From Acridotheres tristis (Eukaryota; Chordata; Aves; Passeriformes; Sturnidae): DNA of 64,000 nt. Where the stretch lies: contig CM072888.1 in the NCBI GenBank assembly GCA_037013685.1, positions 7,855,034 to 7,919,033 on the forward strand, read 5' to 3'. A program made the translations under genes and the position numbers. Shown here one piece after another: positions 12,999-24,060 of the stretch (positions are counted from its first letter, which is position 1; every line of letters begins with the position of its first letter). The notes beneath the pieces were generated by a model. The model did no database searches and was not told the DNA's origin. It saw nothing but the letters and a program-made list of their open reading frames with translations.

Positions 12999-14910
12999 AC
13001 CATGGGAGAGGTCTTTTTCAGTAGCTTCCAGAATTTTGAAAATGTTTTAATGGAATTTTTTTGGGGAGGATTTTTTAGTCAAGAGGCAAGGGGAGTTCAT
13101 AAAGGGAAAGGGCACGGTGAGTAGAGGAAGAGGGGGAATTGGAAGATAGTGCAGGGGGAATATGGGATGGGAGTGAGAATGGGAATGCTGGAGCTCTGGG
13201 GGTTGCCAAATGTGAAAAGGGCCCAAGGGAAAACCACAGGGAGCAGAGTGGTCATAGTAGAAGTGCCAGGTTTCAGTTTGGGTTTCCCCTTCCTGGGGAG
13301 AGTTTCTTTGTTTGCAGAGACCAGAGGGACTCTCCCAAAGCTGTTTTATTAGCCAAACACAGGACAAATGACTTTGTGGCAGTGTAAAGTGTGAGGTGAT
13401 AATGAGACATGATTTTTCATGCTAGAGCTGCTGAATGCACCCTCACCCACCCCCTCCCAAGCCATGTTCACACCTTCTCATTTTCTGAGAAATCAAACCT
13501 ACACTGAGGCGCAGATTTCAGACTCTGTGGCTGGATCCTTTTTGATTTCTTGCTGAGAAGAGTTTTCTTCTTGCTGTTTTAAAATTCCTCCACAGTTAGA
13601 ATAGAATACCTTTTATAATGCCAGATTAAATGCTAATAAAATGTCACATTTAAAACCAGGTGATTTCACAGGAACTGTAAGCACACAGCTGGTTCCAAAG
13701 AGGAGTGGTGAAACTCTGATTTTTATATGTTTATATCTATATAATTTGTCTTTTAGTTCAAACACAAGAATAGACAGTATTCAAGTACATTTTGAATTCA
13801 ATGGGTCAATTTCATATTTGGGAGAACAAGTTCAGATAAAAACAAGATATATATTATTAATGAACTTAATTCATCATTGAAACAATGCTTCTTCAAATGT
13901 GGTGGTTATCTGTTGCTGGAACTCTAAATTGCACCTGTATATCTTCCTAAAACAAACAGCAATTGAAACAGCATATTTTGGTTTGATGCAGAATTTCTCA
14001 GATTTTAGGTGAGTTCCACAGATGCTATCAGGCTAGATGAACATATATGTTCTTTCTGCTTTTCTAATTCCGGAAGGCACAGTGTGCAACAGCTTTAAAA
14101 GTCACTTGTAGCAATTACATCAAGCCACTGGATCCCTAAATCAAGCACTCCGGGCCAGAGTGGAGCCAGAGGCTGCCCTCCTGCTCTTCCTGCAGGAGGT
14201 GGAAAAATGGGAGCGTCCCACATTTGTGGCACCACATGTCAGATGCGGAGGAAACTTGTCTGCACAGCCCCACATCAGCTGTGAGGTAAACTATCTGCAC
14301 AGCCGGGGCAGATTTGTGTTCTGCACGTTGTGTTGTGTTTGTTGTTCTGCATGTGTCTTGTGTTGCTTTAGGGGCGATTTCAAGTGGTGCTTTCCAAGAA
14401 TATGCATCAGTGGTTTTCCAAAAGCCTCCCATAGATCCAAACTGATCTGCTGTTGGAGTCAGCAAGTCAGGAGTTTCTCTGAATTCTAAAGAGAGAAATC
14501 AGAGTGCAGGGAATTGAATTAAAGCCTTTGGATGGATTGAAGTATGTTAAGCCCTAACACATAAGGCAGAGGTGAAAGTTTAGGTTTCAGTATAAGTGAG
14601 CAAGCAAGTAAGTAAGTAGAATAAGTTTAAGTGCTTTTAGTGAGTAAAAGTCTCGGATGCCAGAATAGTAGTACATGTTCTAGTGAAGGTTGAAAAACAT
14701 AGTCCTAGATATTAGTGTTTCTGTGGAGGCACCAAGAATATAATTTTAGATATAATAAAACTATAGTAAGAATATTGCTTACATTTTTTAAATAAAACAA
14801 GATAGACCATATACGTAGTTTATACGTAGCCTGGCGTGCTAAGAAACTAGAATTCTAATAGGTTAAGAAGTAATGATCCGAGTTTGTGTCTTAGCTAGTT
14901 GAGAAGTTTC

Positions 14911-14918
14911 TATATAAG
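14911..14918 (+). promoter_or_regulatory. TATA box of the putative LTR
   Basis: TATATAAG is a good match to the consensus TATAWAAG and lies about 365 bases from the proposed LTR start, a sensible place for the end of U3. Whether it is still used cannot be told from sequence. Confidence 0.35.
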
Positions 14919-14942
14919 AATATGCATTAGGGAGAGCTGGGG

Positions 14943-15000
14943 CTTTTGCTTTTTGCTCTTTGGCGTTGCTTTTTGCCATTACTTTTTGCCTTTTGCTTCT
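14943..15000 (+). repeat. Degenerate ttttgc repeat
   Basis: At least five copies of a cttttgc or ctttttgc unit occur in 58 bases, with small variable spacers. They lie 25 bases downstream of the TATA box, where an LTR's R region would start. Confidence 0.7.
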
Positions 15001-15136
15001 GCTTGTATTTGGGACTTTATACCAAAACTTCACATGGACTTGAGCGCCTGTGACTTTTGCCTTGAGACTGATGTTCTTCTTCTGCAATAACCAACTTTAT
15101 AGCGACTATTAACTGCTTGGCTCGTTGGAGAAAACA

Positions 15137-16726
15137 ACCTGACTAGTGGGTGCTGAGAGCACCCAGAGACCTAACCCCACAGTCTGCCACAGCACATACC
15201 ACCTCCTCGTGGTATCCCTGTGCACAGGAACTGCTCTGCTGCTTTTCTTGCTTCCTCTTATTAAACGTGTTCAGAGAAGGTTAGTCCAGAAACCATCCAT
15301 GTCTTCTGCAGAGACAGGAATGCCAGTTTTGGCCAGTTACTGACACGGGATTTAAACAGCAAGCAGAAAACTCTTCTTACTTATGATCAGGAAGGTATCT
15401 AGAAATAATTTTTTGTAGGTGCAGGCTGGTCACAGCAAATGGCAAAGAAGTAAATCTGCTCCAGGTATTTATGTTTTGCTTTAAGTTGCAGAAAATTCTG
15501 TAATTCTACTTCTTTGTTGCATAGCTTGCTCCTGCTAGTTGCTGTACAATTAATGAATTAGAAAGTCGGGTGAAATTACAAAATAGTGCAAAATAGGTGT
15601 TTCTTCATGGATACATTTGCTTTGTTGTTGGAATACACGTGTAGTGATAAAATGCTTTGTGACACTCATGAATACTCGCTTTTCTGAAAATAAAAACAGA
15701 AGATATTTTTCTCTAAATTATTCCATTTTAGGAATTAGAGAAATTAATCTTCCTTCTCTTTTAATTATATTTTGCAGAGAAACTGTAATCTCTTAATCTC
15801 TGTGAGGCTTCTCCCTATTAGCCATTGGCACTGGCTGACATGGAGCCTGCAGTTGGTGTTCTGCAGCTCAGAGGGGTGTGCTCAGAAAGCAAAGGCCAAA
15901 TTTTGCCTACATATGTGCAACTCTCTTTGGCTCCAGGGCAGGCGATTTGCACTTGGGCTACACAATAAATTGATTTGTCAGTTCAGTGACCGACTTAAAA
16001 ATAAATAAATTAAAATGGTTCCAGCTGACAAGAAACAGATCTCTCTTTACTCCTCCCCACTTTTTTTTTTCCCCCCAGCTAATCAAATCAAGACTTTTTT
16101 TAAAACGAAAAGAAATATTAATTCCCAGACATTTTAGATAAAAGCAAAATCTAGATTTTCAGGACAATATAGACACTATCACAAATTAGGTCCTGCAGTT
16201 TTCTTATGTATATTGGGTCAGAAACAGTCCAAATCTCTACTGATTTTAAGGAGATACACTCTCCTCCCTCCCACTTAATTTAAATTGTCCTAACTGTGCA
16301 GTTATATGTTATTACAGAATGTTGTGCCTTTCTGTTGGAACATCTCCACTATGTATTAAATTCTTAAGCATCTCTTTTGGTCAGCAGCACAAAAAGCAGC
16401 ACTACAAAAAGTGCTGCTAAGAACATCCTGATGATTCCCAGGTTACTATATTAATGAATCCAAGTGCTCAATAGAAAATAAATTATAGACTTAGGGAGTA
16501 TTAGCCCACATTTCTTCATAATTTTGTGTCTAAGGTATTTTCCTAAATGCTTTATTTGGTTCAGAGAGAGATTAGATTTGAATCTGAGCCTCTGACAGTG
16601 TGTTCTGATGGTTGGGCTGTAAAGCCAGAAAGCTCCTTTTTTGGGCAAAAATATTGTGAAACTAAAAATTGTTAAAATATTGTGGGAAAATAAGACGTAG
16701 CCACTTTTACAAAAGCAGATCACTGT
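15137..16726. other. Unique sequence, no recognised gene
   Basis: There is a mid-GC start (15140-15345) holding a 65-codon open frame that begins at GTG or ATG and has one hydrophobic stretch, then AT-rich sequence. Nothing here can be assigned. Confidence 0.6.
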
Positions 16727-17055
16727 CTACAGCTACCTGAAAGGAGATTGTGGTAAGGTGGAGGTTGGTCTCTTCTGCCAGGTGACAAGTGATATGATGA
16801 GATGAAACAGCCTCATGCTGCACTGGAGAGGTTTAGATTGAATAGTAATAAAAACGTCTTCACTGAAAGGCTTGTCAGACATCAGAACAAGCTGCCAAAA
16901 GAAGTGGTTGAGTCACCATCCCTGCACACTTTTAAAAGACATGCAGATGTGGCAGTTGGGGACATGGTTTAGTGGCAATGCTTCACAGTGCTGGGCAAAG
17001 AGTTGGACTCAATCTTAGAGGTCTTTTCAAACTAAAAAACTTCAGTAATTGTATG
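16727..17055 (+). mobile_element. CR1 LINE fragment: 3' end
   Basis: This is the 3' terminal part of a CR1 element on the plus strand. It opens with the sequence that encodes the YLKG-type segment of the ORF2 C-terminus (tacctgaaaggagattgtgg). It continues through the phrases cttcactgaaaggcttgtca, gtggttgagtcaccatccctg and gacatggtttagtgg, and ends with ttggactcaatcttagaggtc and a last attgtatg. The last eight bases match, with one change, the ATTCTATG unit that ends CR1 copies and serves in target-primed reverse transcription. The copy is 5' truncated, as is usual for CR1, and moderately diverged. Confidence 0.93.
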
Positions 17056-19215
17056 AGCTAATCACTGGGACTCTTGTTTCTTTTGTATTATTTGTTGGGA
17101 GTTACTCAGTGTGGATTTGCCGTGATTTTCCATGTCCTTGAGTTTGGAAAGAAGACATATAGCTTCCAGTCTGAGAGTTTAATATATCTGAAATGTGTGG
17201 TGAAACTTTCCTTGGTCATGAGAATGGCATTATCTTACACTAAGTTTAGCATGTTGATATTTTAATTTTTGCAGAATTCTCTACTGCACTTATGCATCCA
17301 GAAGATATTTTCCCTTTTAAATTAAGTAAGAGGACACATTATATTTCTGAAGGTAATACTGTCATAAAAAAAGAGTAAGAATTAGCTCCAGAAAATATTG
17401 TTGAATCTAAGCTTTAAAAGAAAGACAATTGGTTGTATGGAGTCATTATTCTTTTTATCCAGTCCTTTGTTGAAACAAATTAGGGCAAAACCTTACCTTC
17501 CTAGTCTGACATAATGATTTGAAGTAAGTGGACAAGTTGTGATTTCAGTCTTCTTTTGAGATCCTCTCACCATTTTTCAGGCAGTCCTAGAGCCTGGGAT
17601 GGTATTTTTAAATAGCATCTGTACTGTGCCATTTAACATTGACATTTCACTCAGTTTGGACAGTCTTCCTCTGTGTGACTGTTAATTGAAACCTTGTGTT
17701 TCTGTTATGGCAGAATTTTCCCATCTTCTTCAGGTGGGCAGCCCCTTACCTGAAGCCACAAGCCACTTGCTGAAGAAACCTGGTTATAAGACCTTGAAAA
17801 AATTATCTGCTTGCATTTTTCCAGAATTTTCAGAACCAATGGCCTTGAAGGGCAGTGGTGTAGGGAAAAGCATCACTGGGAATGTTCAGCTCCTGATGAT
17901 GGAGGTAGTGCTTCATTGTGTGAGCCTGTGGTGGTGCCAGGCACTGGATTTTTGCAGAGTGTCCTGAGATGGCTCTGTCTGCCTGCAGTGTGTGAAAACC
18001 AGCTCCAGACAGCTTGTAAGGGCTTCCCCTTTGGGCTGGCTTGGCTCTTTGGGCTCCAGCTCCCTTTCCTCCCTGCCAGAAGGTTCAGGGGGCAAAAAGC
18101 TTAGGGATTCATTTCAGAACAGAACTCCAAGCAACTTGTGACTGTACCCCAAAATTCTGTGTTTATGGGCACACGGGTTAAATTTTTCTCATTCTTTGAG
18201 CAGGAAAGTGGAAGAAAGCCAGTTGACTTTTAAAAAATAAAATTTTCTTTTAAGTATACTCCCTGTCTGAGTCATGCAAAATCTCGGTTATTCCCCACTG
18301 TGAATAGTGTTGCCTAAAAATTCCCTTAAATATTCAATTATTTGGTATTGTTTCCAATTCTGTCTCAAATTTTTGAGAAATGTGCTTTATTCTGCTAACT
18401 ATATTCCCTCCTATACTTAGTAGGCTCCCCCCCCCTTTGTCAATGTGCCTATTTGCAAGCACTCAGTAGACTAATTAAGGTTTCTGAAGGTTTAACCTTG
18501 TCTTATACAGTAGATCCTGATAACTGCCATGGTGTTAGCTCAGTAGGCTGCAGGGAAGGGTTCCAGAAAATATTGTGTAATATTGCCAAACAGGGCTTTG
18601 CTGTTGAAATTGCTCATCTCACAGAGCTTAGGTCAATGTTAATGTGACAGGGGAGATTTAATCATGTGGGAAGGTGTTTTCATCAAGTGGTTTTAAAAGA
18701 AATTTTATCACCTGAGTCTAAAGGGAGCTGTGCTGTTTGCATTTTACTCAATTGTTCTTTAATTTGTGAAATAAAACTGTATTTTTAATTAATTGCCAAA
18801 CAAAAGCAAGTTATACACTTTGCTTATAACTGAGCGCACTGGAATGGATGTGCATCAGCAGAGAATATTCCCCTTTTTTTTGTGTGTAAAGGAAGTATAT
18901 TTCTGAAATAATTGCAAAAATACTAGGGGAACCCTCCTACACTAGTTATTTCAAACGAGATGCAAGAGAATTGCAGCAGCTTAGGTCAGCCAAATCCTGC
19001 TCTCCTTGATGTCATGGTGTGATGCCACCAAAAAAATGCCATCTTCTAGTGCTGTACCTTTTGTTTGATAAAATGAAAAACATTCAAAATGCTACTGATC
19101 TTACCTCATGGAACTATTGCTGCTATTCTTCTCCTTTTGCATCCTAGCTCTGGAATACTTATTGTTTTCTCTTAAGAGCTTCTAATTCCCTTCTATTTGT
19201 GTATTTTTGCCAAAG

Positions 19216-19227
19216 CCAGCAGGTGGC
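19216..19227 (+). promoter_or_regulatory. CTCF-like core motif
   Basis: CCAGCAGGTGGC fits the vertebrate CTCF core CCASYAGRKGGC at every position. It sits in a short GC-rich island (19212-19275) within AT-rich DNA. CTCF organises chromatin loops and insulators, with motif direction setting loop partners; this one points forward. A 12-base degenerate match can occur by chance in a window this size, so occupancy is unproven. Confidence 0.35.
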
Positions 19228-20915
19228 CTGGACCTGGCTCACGGCAGAGCTCACACTGGCTGGCAGTGGGCAGAGAAACAGAGATCTTCACTGGATTTGC
19301 AGTACTCAAAAATTATAGAGGGCAGCATAATTTAAATTTTTGGGTTTTTTAATTGTCTGGATAGTGGATGATGTCATTACCCTGTGTTTGTGCCAAATGC
19401 ACAATGTATACACATCAGGAGCGAAGATTTGTGCCAAAATTACACCCTTGCCTATAGCATTGACAAGCCTCAAAAAATATACAGCTACATCAAAATGAAA
19501 AAACTAAAAAATAAAAAAAAAGGAAGAAAGAAATCCTCTTTTGTTGTATAATAGTGAAGAGATGTATCAAAATCCGTAAATTAGGCACAACTTTAAATCC
19601 ACATATAATTTCAATTACATACATCTGTTTCTCCTTAGGAAGAATGAAGTGAGGTCAACAACTAAACATTTTACAGCCATCAAGATTCTGGGATGCTTTT
19701 TAAGCTATATACATATGTGATTTGTAAGAAACCTATTTATATGTAAAATTTGTCGTTTGAGCATTCATTCCTTTTATTATGCAAACTCAAAATTTTTTGG
19801 AAGCTACAGGCTTCGAAGTGAAGTGAATGCATGTATTTCAGCCCAATGTTATTGCTCTAAATTTTTTTTTTTCGTTTTAACCCCCTGATACTTCAGTTAT
19901 CATGAAGAAAAATATCTGTTTAACTTTCAGATCTGCAGATAGTAGGGAATAGATGGGGCATAGAATTTCCTTCAGAAAAGAAGGTAAAAGGTTTCTGAAT
20001 TCTTTGACAAAAATAAAAATTAAAGCCTTAATGGAGGTTTCTGAGAGAAGATGGGCATGGGAGGAACATAATATGCTGGGACTCAAGGGAGAGGATTTTT
20101 AAATCTTTGTATTATATGTAATTTCATGTATTTGAGTGGCACTTCCTTGCCTTTTCTCACCCAGTACCACTCACAGCCTTGAACAGAGCCACATTCAGCT
20201 GTGGCAGTCTCGTTGTGACCCTGGTGATGTGTCATTTCATTTTTCCAATAATGTTAATAAAGTTGATGACGTTGCTGATAAAGTTTTTAGGAACACAAAA
20301 TAAAATGGAAATACATTTTACATTCATCCTAAATGTACAATATAATGTATTGACCCTCCCTGAGCCTGCAGCCTTTTTGAATTCCTCAAATATTAAAAAG
20401 TGAGCAAAGAACTTAAGTAAGCTTGCTCAACAATAAATCAAACAAGAAAGCAGAATCGCTTGGAATACATAATCATAAAACATTCATGCATAAAATAAAA
20501 AGCAAAATACTGACCTAAATTGTTAATAACAGGGAAAGTCTGTTAATACCTGTTGTATAAACCCCTAATCTTTACAGTTGTTAGCAGAAACTGGAGTGCA
20601 TGCATAAAAAACCTCTCTTCACAGCAATGCTGTTATCCACATCAATCAAGATAATCCCACAGTAAAACCTTGCTAAAGAGGAAATGTGGCATGTTTGGAT
20701 AATGTCAATGACTAGAAAACATGTCCCAGAAAATGCCGTGCAAAACAAGTTTAAATATTAATGCACACCTTCCTAGACCTTTTCAAACTGAGAATCTCAA
20801 ATTATGTGGACCTCAAGGGTTGAACTCTGATTTCAGCTCCAGATGTGAAACAAACAGAAGTTTCTGTGTATTTGAAAGCAAAGTGTAATTCTGTGCCATA
20901 AAACTTCACAGTTAT

Positions 20916-21002
20916 GGGGGGTTTTTTGTTTTGTTTTTTTGTTGGGTTTGTTTGTTTGTTTGTTTGGGGTTTTTTTGTTTCTTGGGTTTTTTTGTTTTTT
21001 TC
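20916..21002 (+). repeat. GT-rich low-complexity tract with G runs
   Basis: About 87 bases of T with scattered G, including four (TTTG)-type units. G runs of 6, 3, 4 and 3 lie on the plus strand at about 20916, 20944, 20966 and 20984. The minus strand accordingly reads as an A/C-rich open frame rich in K, N, P, Q and T, which is an artefact of composition. Confidence 0.85.
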
Positions 21003-21699
21003 TTCCCCACAAAGTACGAATTCTCTGTCTGCACAAGGGTAAATTGAGTCATAGAGCAGGGGCATGATTGATTGAATTTCAATTTGAGCACAGCTCATAA
21101 CAAACCTTGCTTATCTCTTACTCCTTCATGGCTCAAGGAAACATGCTGCTGGTTCAAATTCATTCTGTCTTAAGCTGAAATGTATTTGATCATAGCTCAT
21201 CAAAGAGGACAATTGTTTTCTTTAGACTATGCTATAAATTAAGTGTCTGGAAGATTTACATAGGCTGTGTAGTGTGTTCTGGAGAAATCATTGAAAAAGA
21301 GAGAATTACACACTAAGCCTCTGTGAACAATCATGTCCTTATTTTCTGCTCTAGATTGATGGTAATTGAATATGATTTGCACTTGCAGGTTGGCACTCAT
21401 GGACTGCTAATCACTTGGGAAAATACAACACATTGAGCTCTCGAGTGTTGTTCTGCTATTGTTTTTCAGGGCAATCAGAAAATTGGCTCTCCTCGTGTGC
21501 TTATGAGGAAGGTGGTATTAAAAAAAATGTAAGTGAAACAGAATTAGTTCAGCTAATTTTAGACAGCTGGAGTTTAAAAGTCTGGATATTAGCTAGTTGT
21601 TGTGATTTCTCAAGACTGGAGTATACTGTCTTATAAAATGCCTTTTTCTCTCCACAAACTTAGCAGGGGCCTTCTAATGCAGACTCAGATGACTGTCTC

Positions 21700-22130
21700 A
21701 GTTGTAGCTATCCAAAGTTAGTGAGATGGATCTCGCCTAAAGTTAGATTGAACAAGTCACCTTTGTGCAGAGCTTAGCAAAATTGTTTAACTTTCTGGAG
21801 CAGTGCAGCAGCCAAACCCTACAGAAACCAACAGGCACGGGAGAAACACAAAGGAAAGCGTGAACATATAGTAGAGGTAATGTTCACACTAATACATAAA
21901 AATTGCATAAAAGTCCGCGTTTCAATGAGAAGATGGTTAGGTTTGTAAACGGAACCCATCAATATTATAATTGTTGGATGAGAAGTCACAAAGTCAGAGC
22001 AGAATTCCTTATTCAACAAGCCCTCAGTTCAATTCAGCCCCGTGAAATGCTATGTGGCTTTAAGTGTACAGCTGAAAACCTGGATGATCAGCTGGGTAGC
22101 CTTACCAGCTAAGCAAGAAAGTGTGAGGAA
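21700..22130. other. Candidate conserved non-coding block
   Basis: This block has higher sequence complexity than its neighbours, no homopolymer runs and at least six CpGs, including tccgcg and aacggaac, in a window where CpG is otherwise scarce. An 8-base inverted repeat, gtgaacat at 21860 and atgttcac at 21880, lies within it. No long open frame covers it. The texture is that of vertebrate conserved non-coding elements, but conservation itself is inferred only. Confidence 0.25.
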
Positions 22131-23699
22131 GTACACCATGTTAAAGCACATCTTTAATAAAAGGTTGCCTGGAAAGGACTTGGGTTGGGGATTTTTTAGG
22201 TTTTAATTTTTAAAGTAGAAGAAATATATTATCTCTGACCTCCTTTCTGGGGAGGAAAAAAGAGACATTAATAAATTATTATAAAATAATTTAAAATAAG
22301 AAAGTAAAATATTATTTGGTACAGGAATAAGCATCCTACTTGTAGAGCTTCTGAACTGTGATTAAATAGTTTAATTGCTTTAATTTTAAAAACCTTGAGC
22401 AACTGTGACCAAAAATTTTGAAGGGCACGTTAAGCACAAAACAGAGGAAAATATGATTCTGGCAGTGGGCTGAGCTGTAGGAATACTGCTCTCAGTTGGT
22501 GGTTGAATCTCTTTATGTTAAATGTTTATGAAGAGCATGTGCTTGACCTAGATGGCTGCAGATGGATGTAGGAGCCCTATATCAAGAATATCCAAAATCT
22601 GGAAGTCTGTTTGTGTGGGCTTATGCTAATCAAATATAACCTCTTCTAATCAGCAGGAATGGAAGTGGAAGGTAAATCATTCCCTGTGCTGTGCATTGCA
22701 TAACCTCGTTGTTTTGGGATTTTTTAAAATCCATGCTGGCAACGAGCAGTGCCAGGGTATGTTTGCTGGCCCCGGGGCCACCAGCCAGCATCTGGCCATG
22801 CTATTAAACATTTTCAACATCCAGAGGTAGAGGGACTGCATCCAAAATGCCCATGGGGAGCACACTTGACCTAGAGTGCTGCACTGCAGCTGGTACTATC
22901 CAAGGAGTGCCAGGTCACTGCACCAAAGGTGTGACAAAGGCAATTTTAATGGTTTAATAACTGCAGAGAGAGAGAAATTCTTGTGAGTAGGAATGTTTGT
23001 GGCTCCTGAGTTTACTGGAATAGCTGTAGTGCTGGTGAACTAGGATTTCTGACAGTATACACAGGAAGTTACTTTAGGAAACTAAGCTCTTATGATATGA
23101 GAAAAAAATGTTTTTACTTGAGTGTCACTGTTTCTTAATCATAGTAATTATCAGCTGTGATGATTAATGCCTGGTGTAAAGGTGAGATAGAGTATTATGA
23201 GTAGTGGAAGTATTTACTAGAGATGGATGTTACCAAATACATGAGGATTTATTTCTTCTAAGGAAACAGACGACACAAAAAGAAAGAGGGTCAGAGGGAG
23301 ATCAATAAAAACGTCATTACAAAGGTGACTGTGAACAATTTACTTAAGAAAGAGTAGAACCCACTTCTCTGTTTTCAAGGAATATGTCTAAAATAAGCAG
23401 GAGTGAATGTTTTTTCATAAAGTTGTAATTAAATTTTAAAACTTGGTTCCAGATGAATGGTGGATTGGCAGTTCAGGAAATCCTTAACCTTTTGTCTGCC
23501 AAAAGCAGTGATGCTTGCTAAGCAGGACCAGTCTGTCCTCACCTTGTTTCTCCCATGTCCCCTAAGCAGCAGCCACAGGCTGCAGGTAGAGGCAGAATTT
23601 AGCCATTTAATTCTCACCCAGCATGACTCTTTCTACTTTTCTGTATCCTAGATCATGTGTGTGTAGAGCATAAAAAGGAATGGGCAACATTTGTTGACA
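22131..23699. other. Unique sequence, no recognised gene
   Basis: Mostly AT-rich. A mid-GC patch at 22735-22870 contains the 12-base palindrome ggccccggggcc at 22768-22779. Nothing else can be assigned. Confidence 0.6.
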
Positions 23700-24060
23700 G
23701 CATTTTATTATTTTCCTTTATCACTCGCTTGTCAGCAGCCCTGAGATGGTTTTAGAACTCATCAGAGCAAAGGAAGCGTTGCAAAAGGCATTGGAGGGGA
23801 AGTTATGACTCTAAAGCATTTGTTTGCCTCATTATGCTAATTTCTCCATTATCTCTGGGATAGTGCAGCATCTTGATCCAGGTGAATTTACATGCAGCTC
23901 TTAATTCCATTGTTTGTGGGTTCTCACTCTGTAAAACCAGGATGCTGTCATGAGAAGAAGTGATGGCAAATACACCATCTGTGAGATCCTCAGCTCGCAT
24001 TATAGTAAAGGCCATCAAATTCTCCATCACGCGGGGTTTAGGATGCAGCACCACAATCAG
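23700..24060. other. Candidate conserved non-coding block
   Basis: Complex, balanced sequence with few runs and several CpGs (cactcgc, aagcgttg, agctcgc, tcacgcgg). It contains atgctaat at 23834-23841, one base different from the POU-factor octamer ATGCAAAT. The minus strand has an 83-codon open frame across most of it, without recognisable motifs. I infer a possible regulatory element from texture alone. Confidence 0.25.

Larger units (their letters stand above)
8421..14544. other. Unique sequence with mid-GC patches, no recognised gene
   Basis: No nameable exon or repeat family was found in these 6.1 kb. Notable pieces are a 134-codon ATG-started open frame at 8714-9118, a pyrimidine-rich patch at 9985-10030, mid-GC patches at 11940-12190 and 14150-14310, a T-rich run with repeated motifs at 12941-12998, and a G-rich (purine) stretch at 13070-13320. 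The open frames at 14136-14465 (-) and 14160-14489 (+) overlap on opposite strands, so at least one is spurious, and probably both. Confidence 0.55.
14545..15136 (+). mobile_element. Probable old solo LTR of an endogenous retrovirus
   Basis: This 592-base block has the build of an LTR. It opens with TG in a small inverted repeat (TGTTAagcccTAACA) and closes with ...AAAACA. A TATA box, TATATAAG, lies at 14911-14918. A run of ctttttgc-like motifs follows at 14943-15000. No primer-binding site, gag, pol or env remnant follows at 15137, so if it is an LTR it is a solo copy. The five bases before (aagta) and after (acctg) do not match, so no target-site duplication supports these ends. It could also be a different repeat or a unique sequence with a chance TATA box. 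I recognise the texture, not a named family. Confidence 0.4.
17056..21699. other. Unique AT-rich sequence, no recognised gene
   Basis: No exon or dispersed repeat was recognised. A mid-GC patch lies at 17880-18100 with open frames on both strands. A CTCF-like motif at 19216 and a GT-rich low-complexity run at 20916-21002 are listed separately. The rest is AT-rich with short A and T runs. Confidence 0.6.

Noticed and set aside
14136..14489. Two 109-codon frames on opposite strands
   Set aside because: They overlap almost completely in a mid-GC patch; no motif or splice context favours either.
20802..21098. Minus-strand frame rich in K, N, P, Q and T
   Set aside because: It translates the complement of a GT-rich simple repeat.
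21145..21165. ggttcaaattc as a tRNA B box
   Set aside because: No A box at the right distance and no cloverleaf could be drawn around it.
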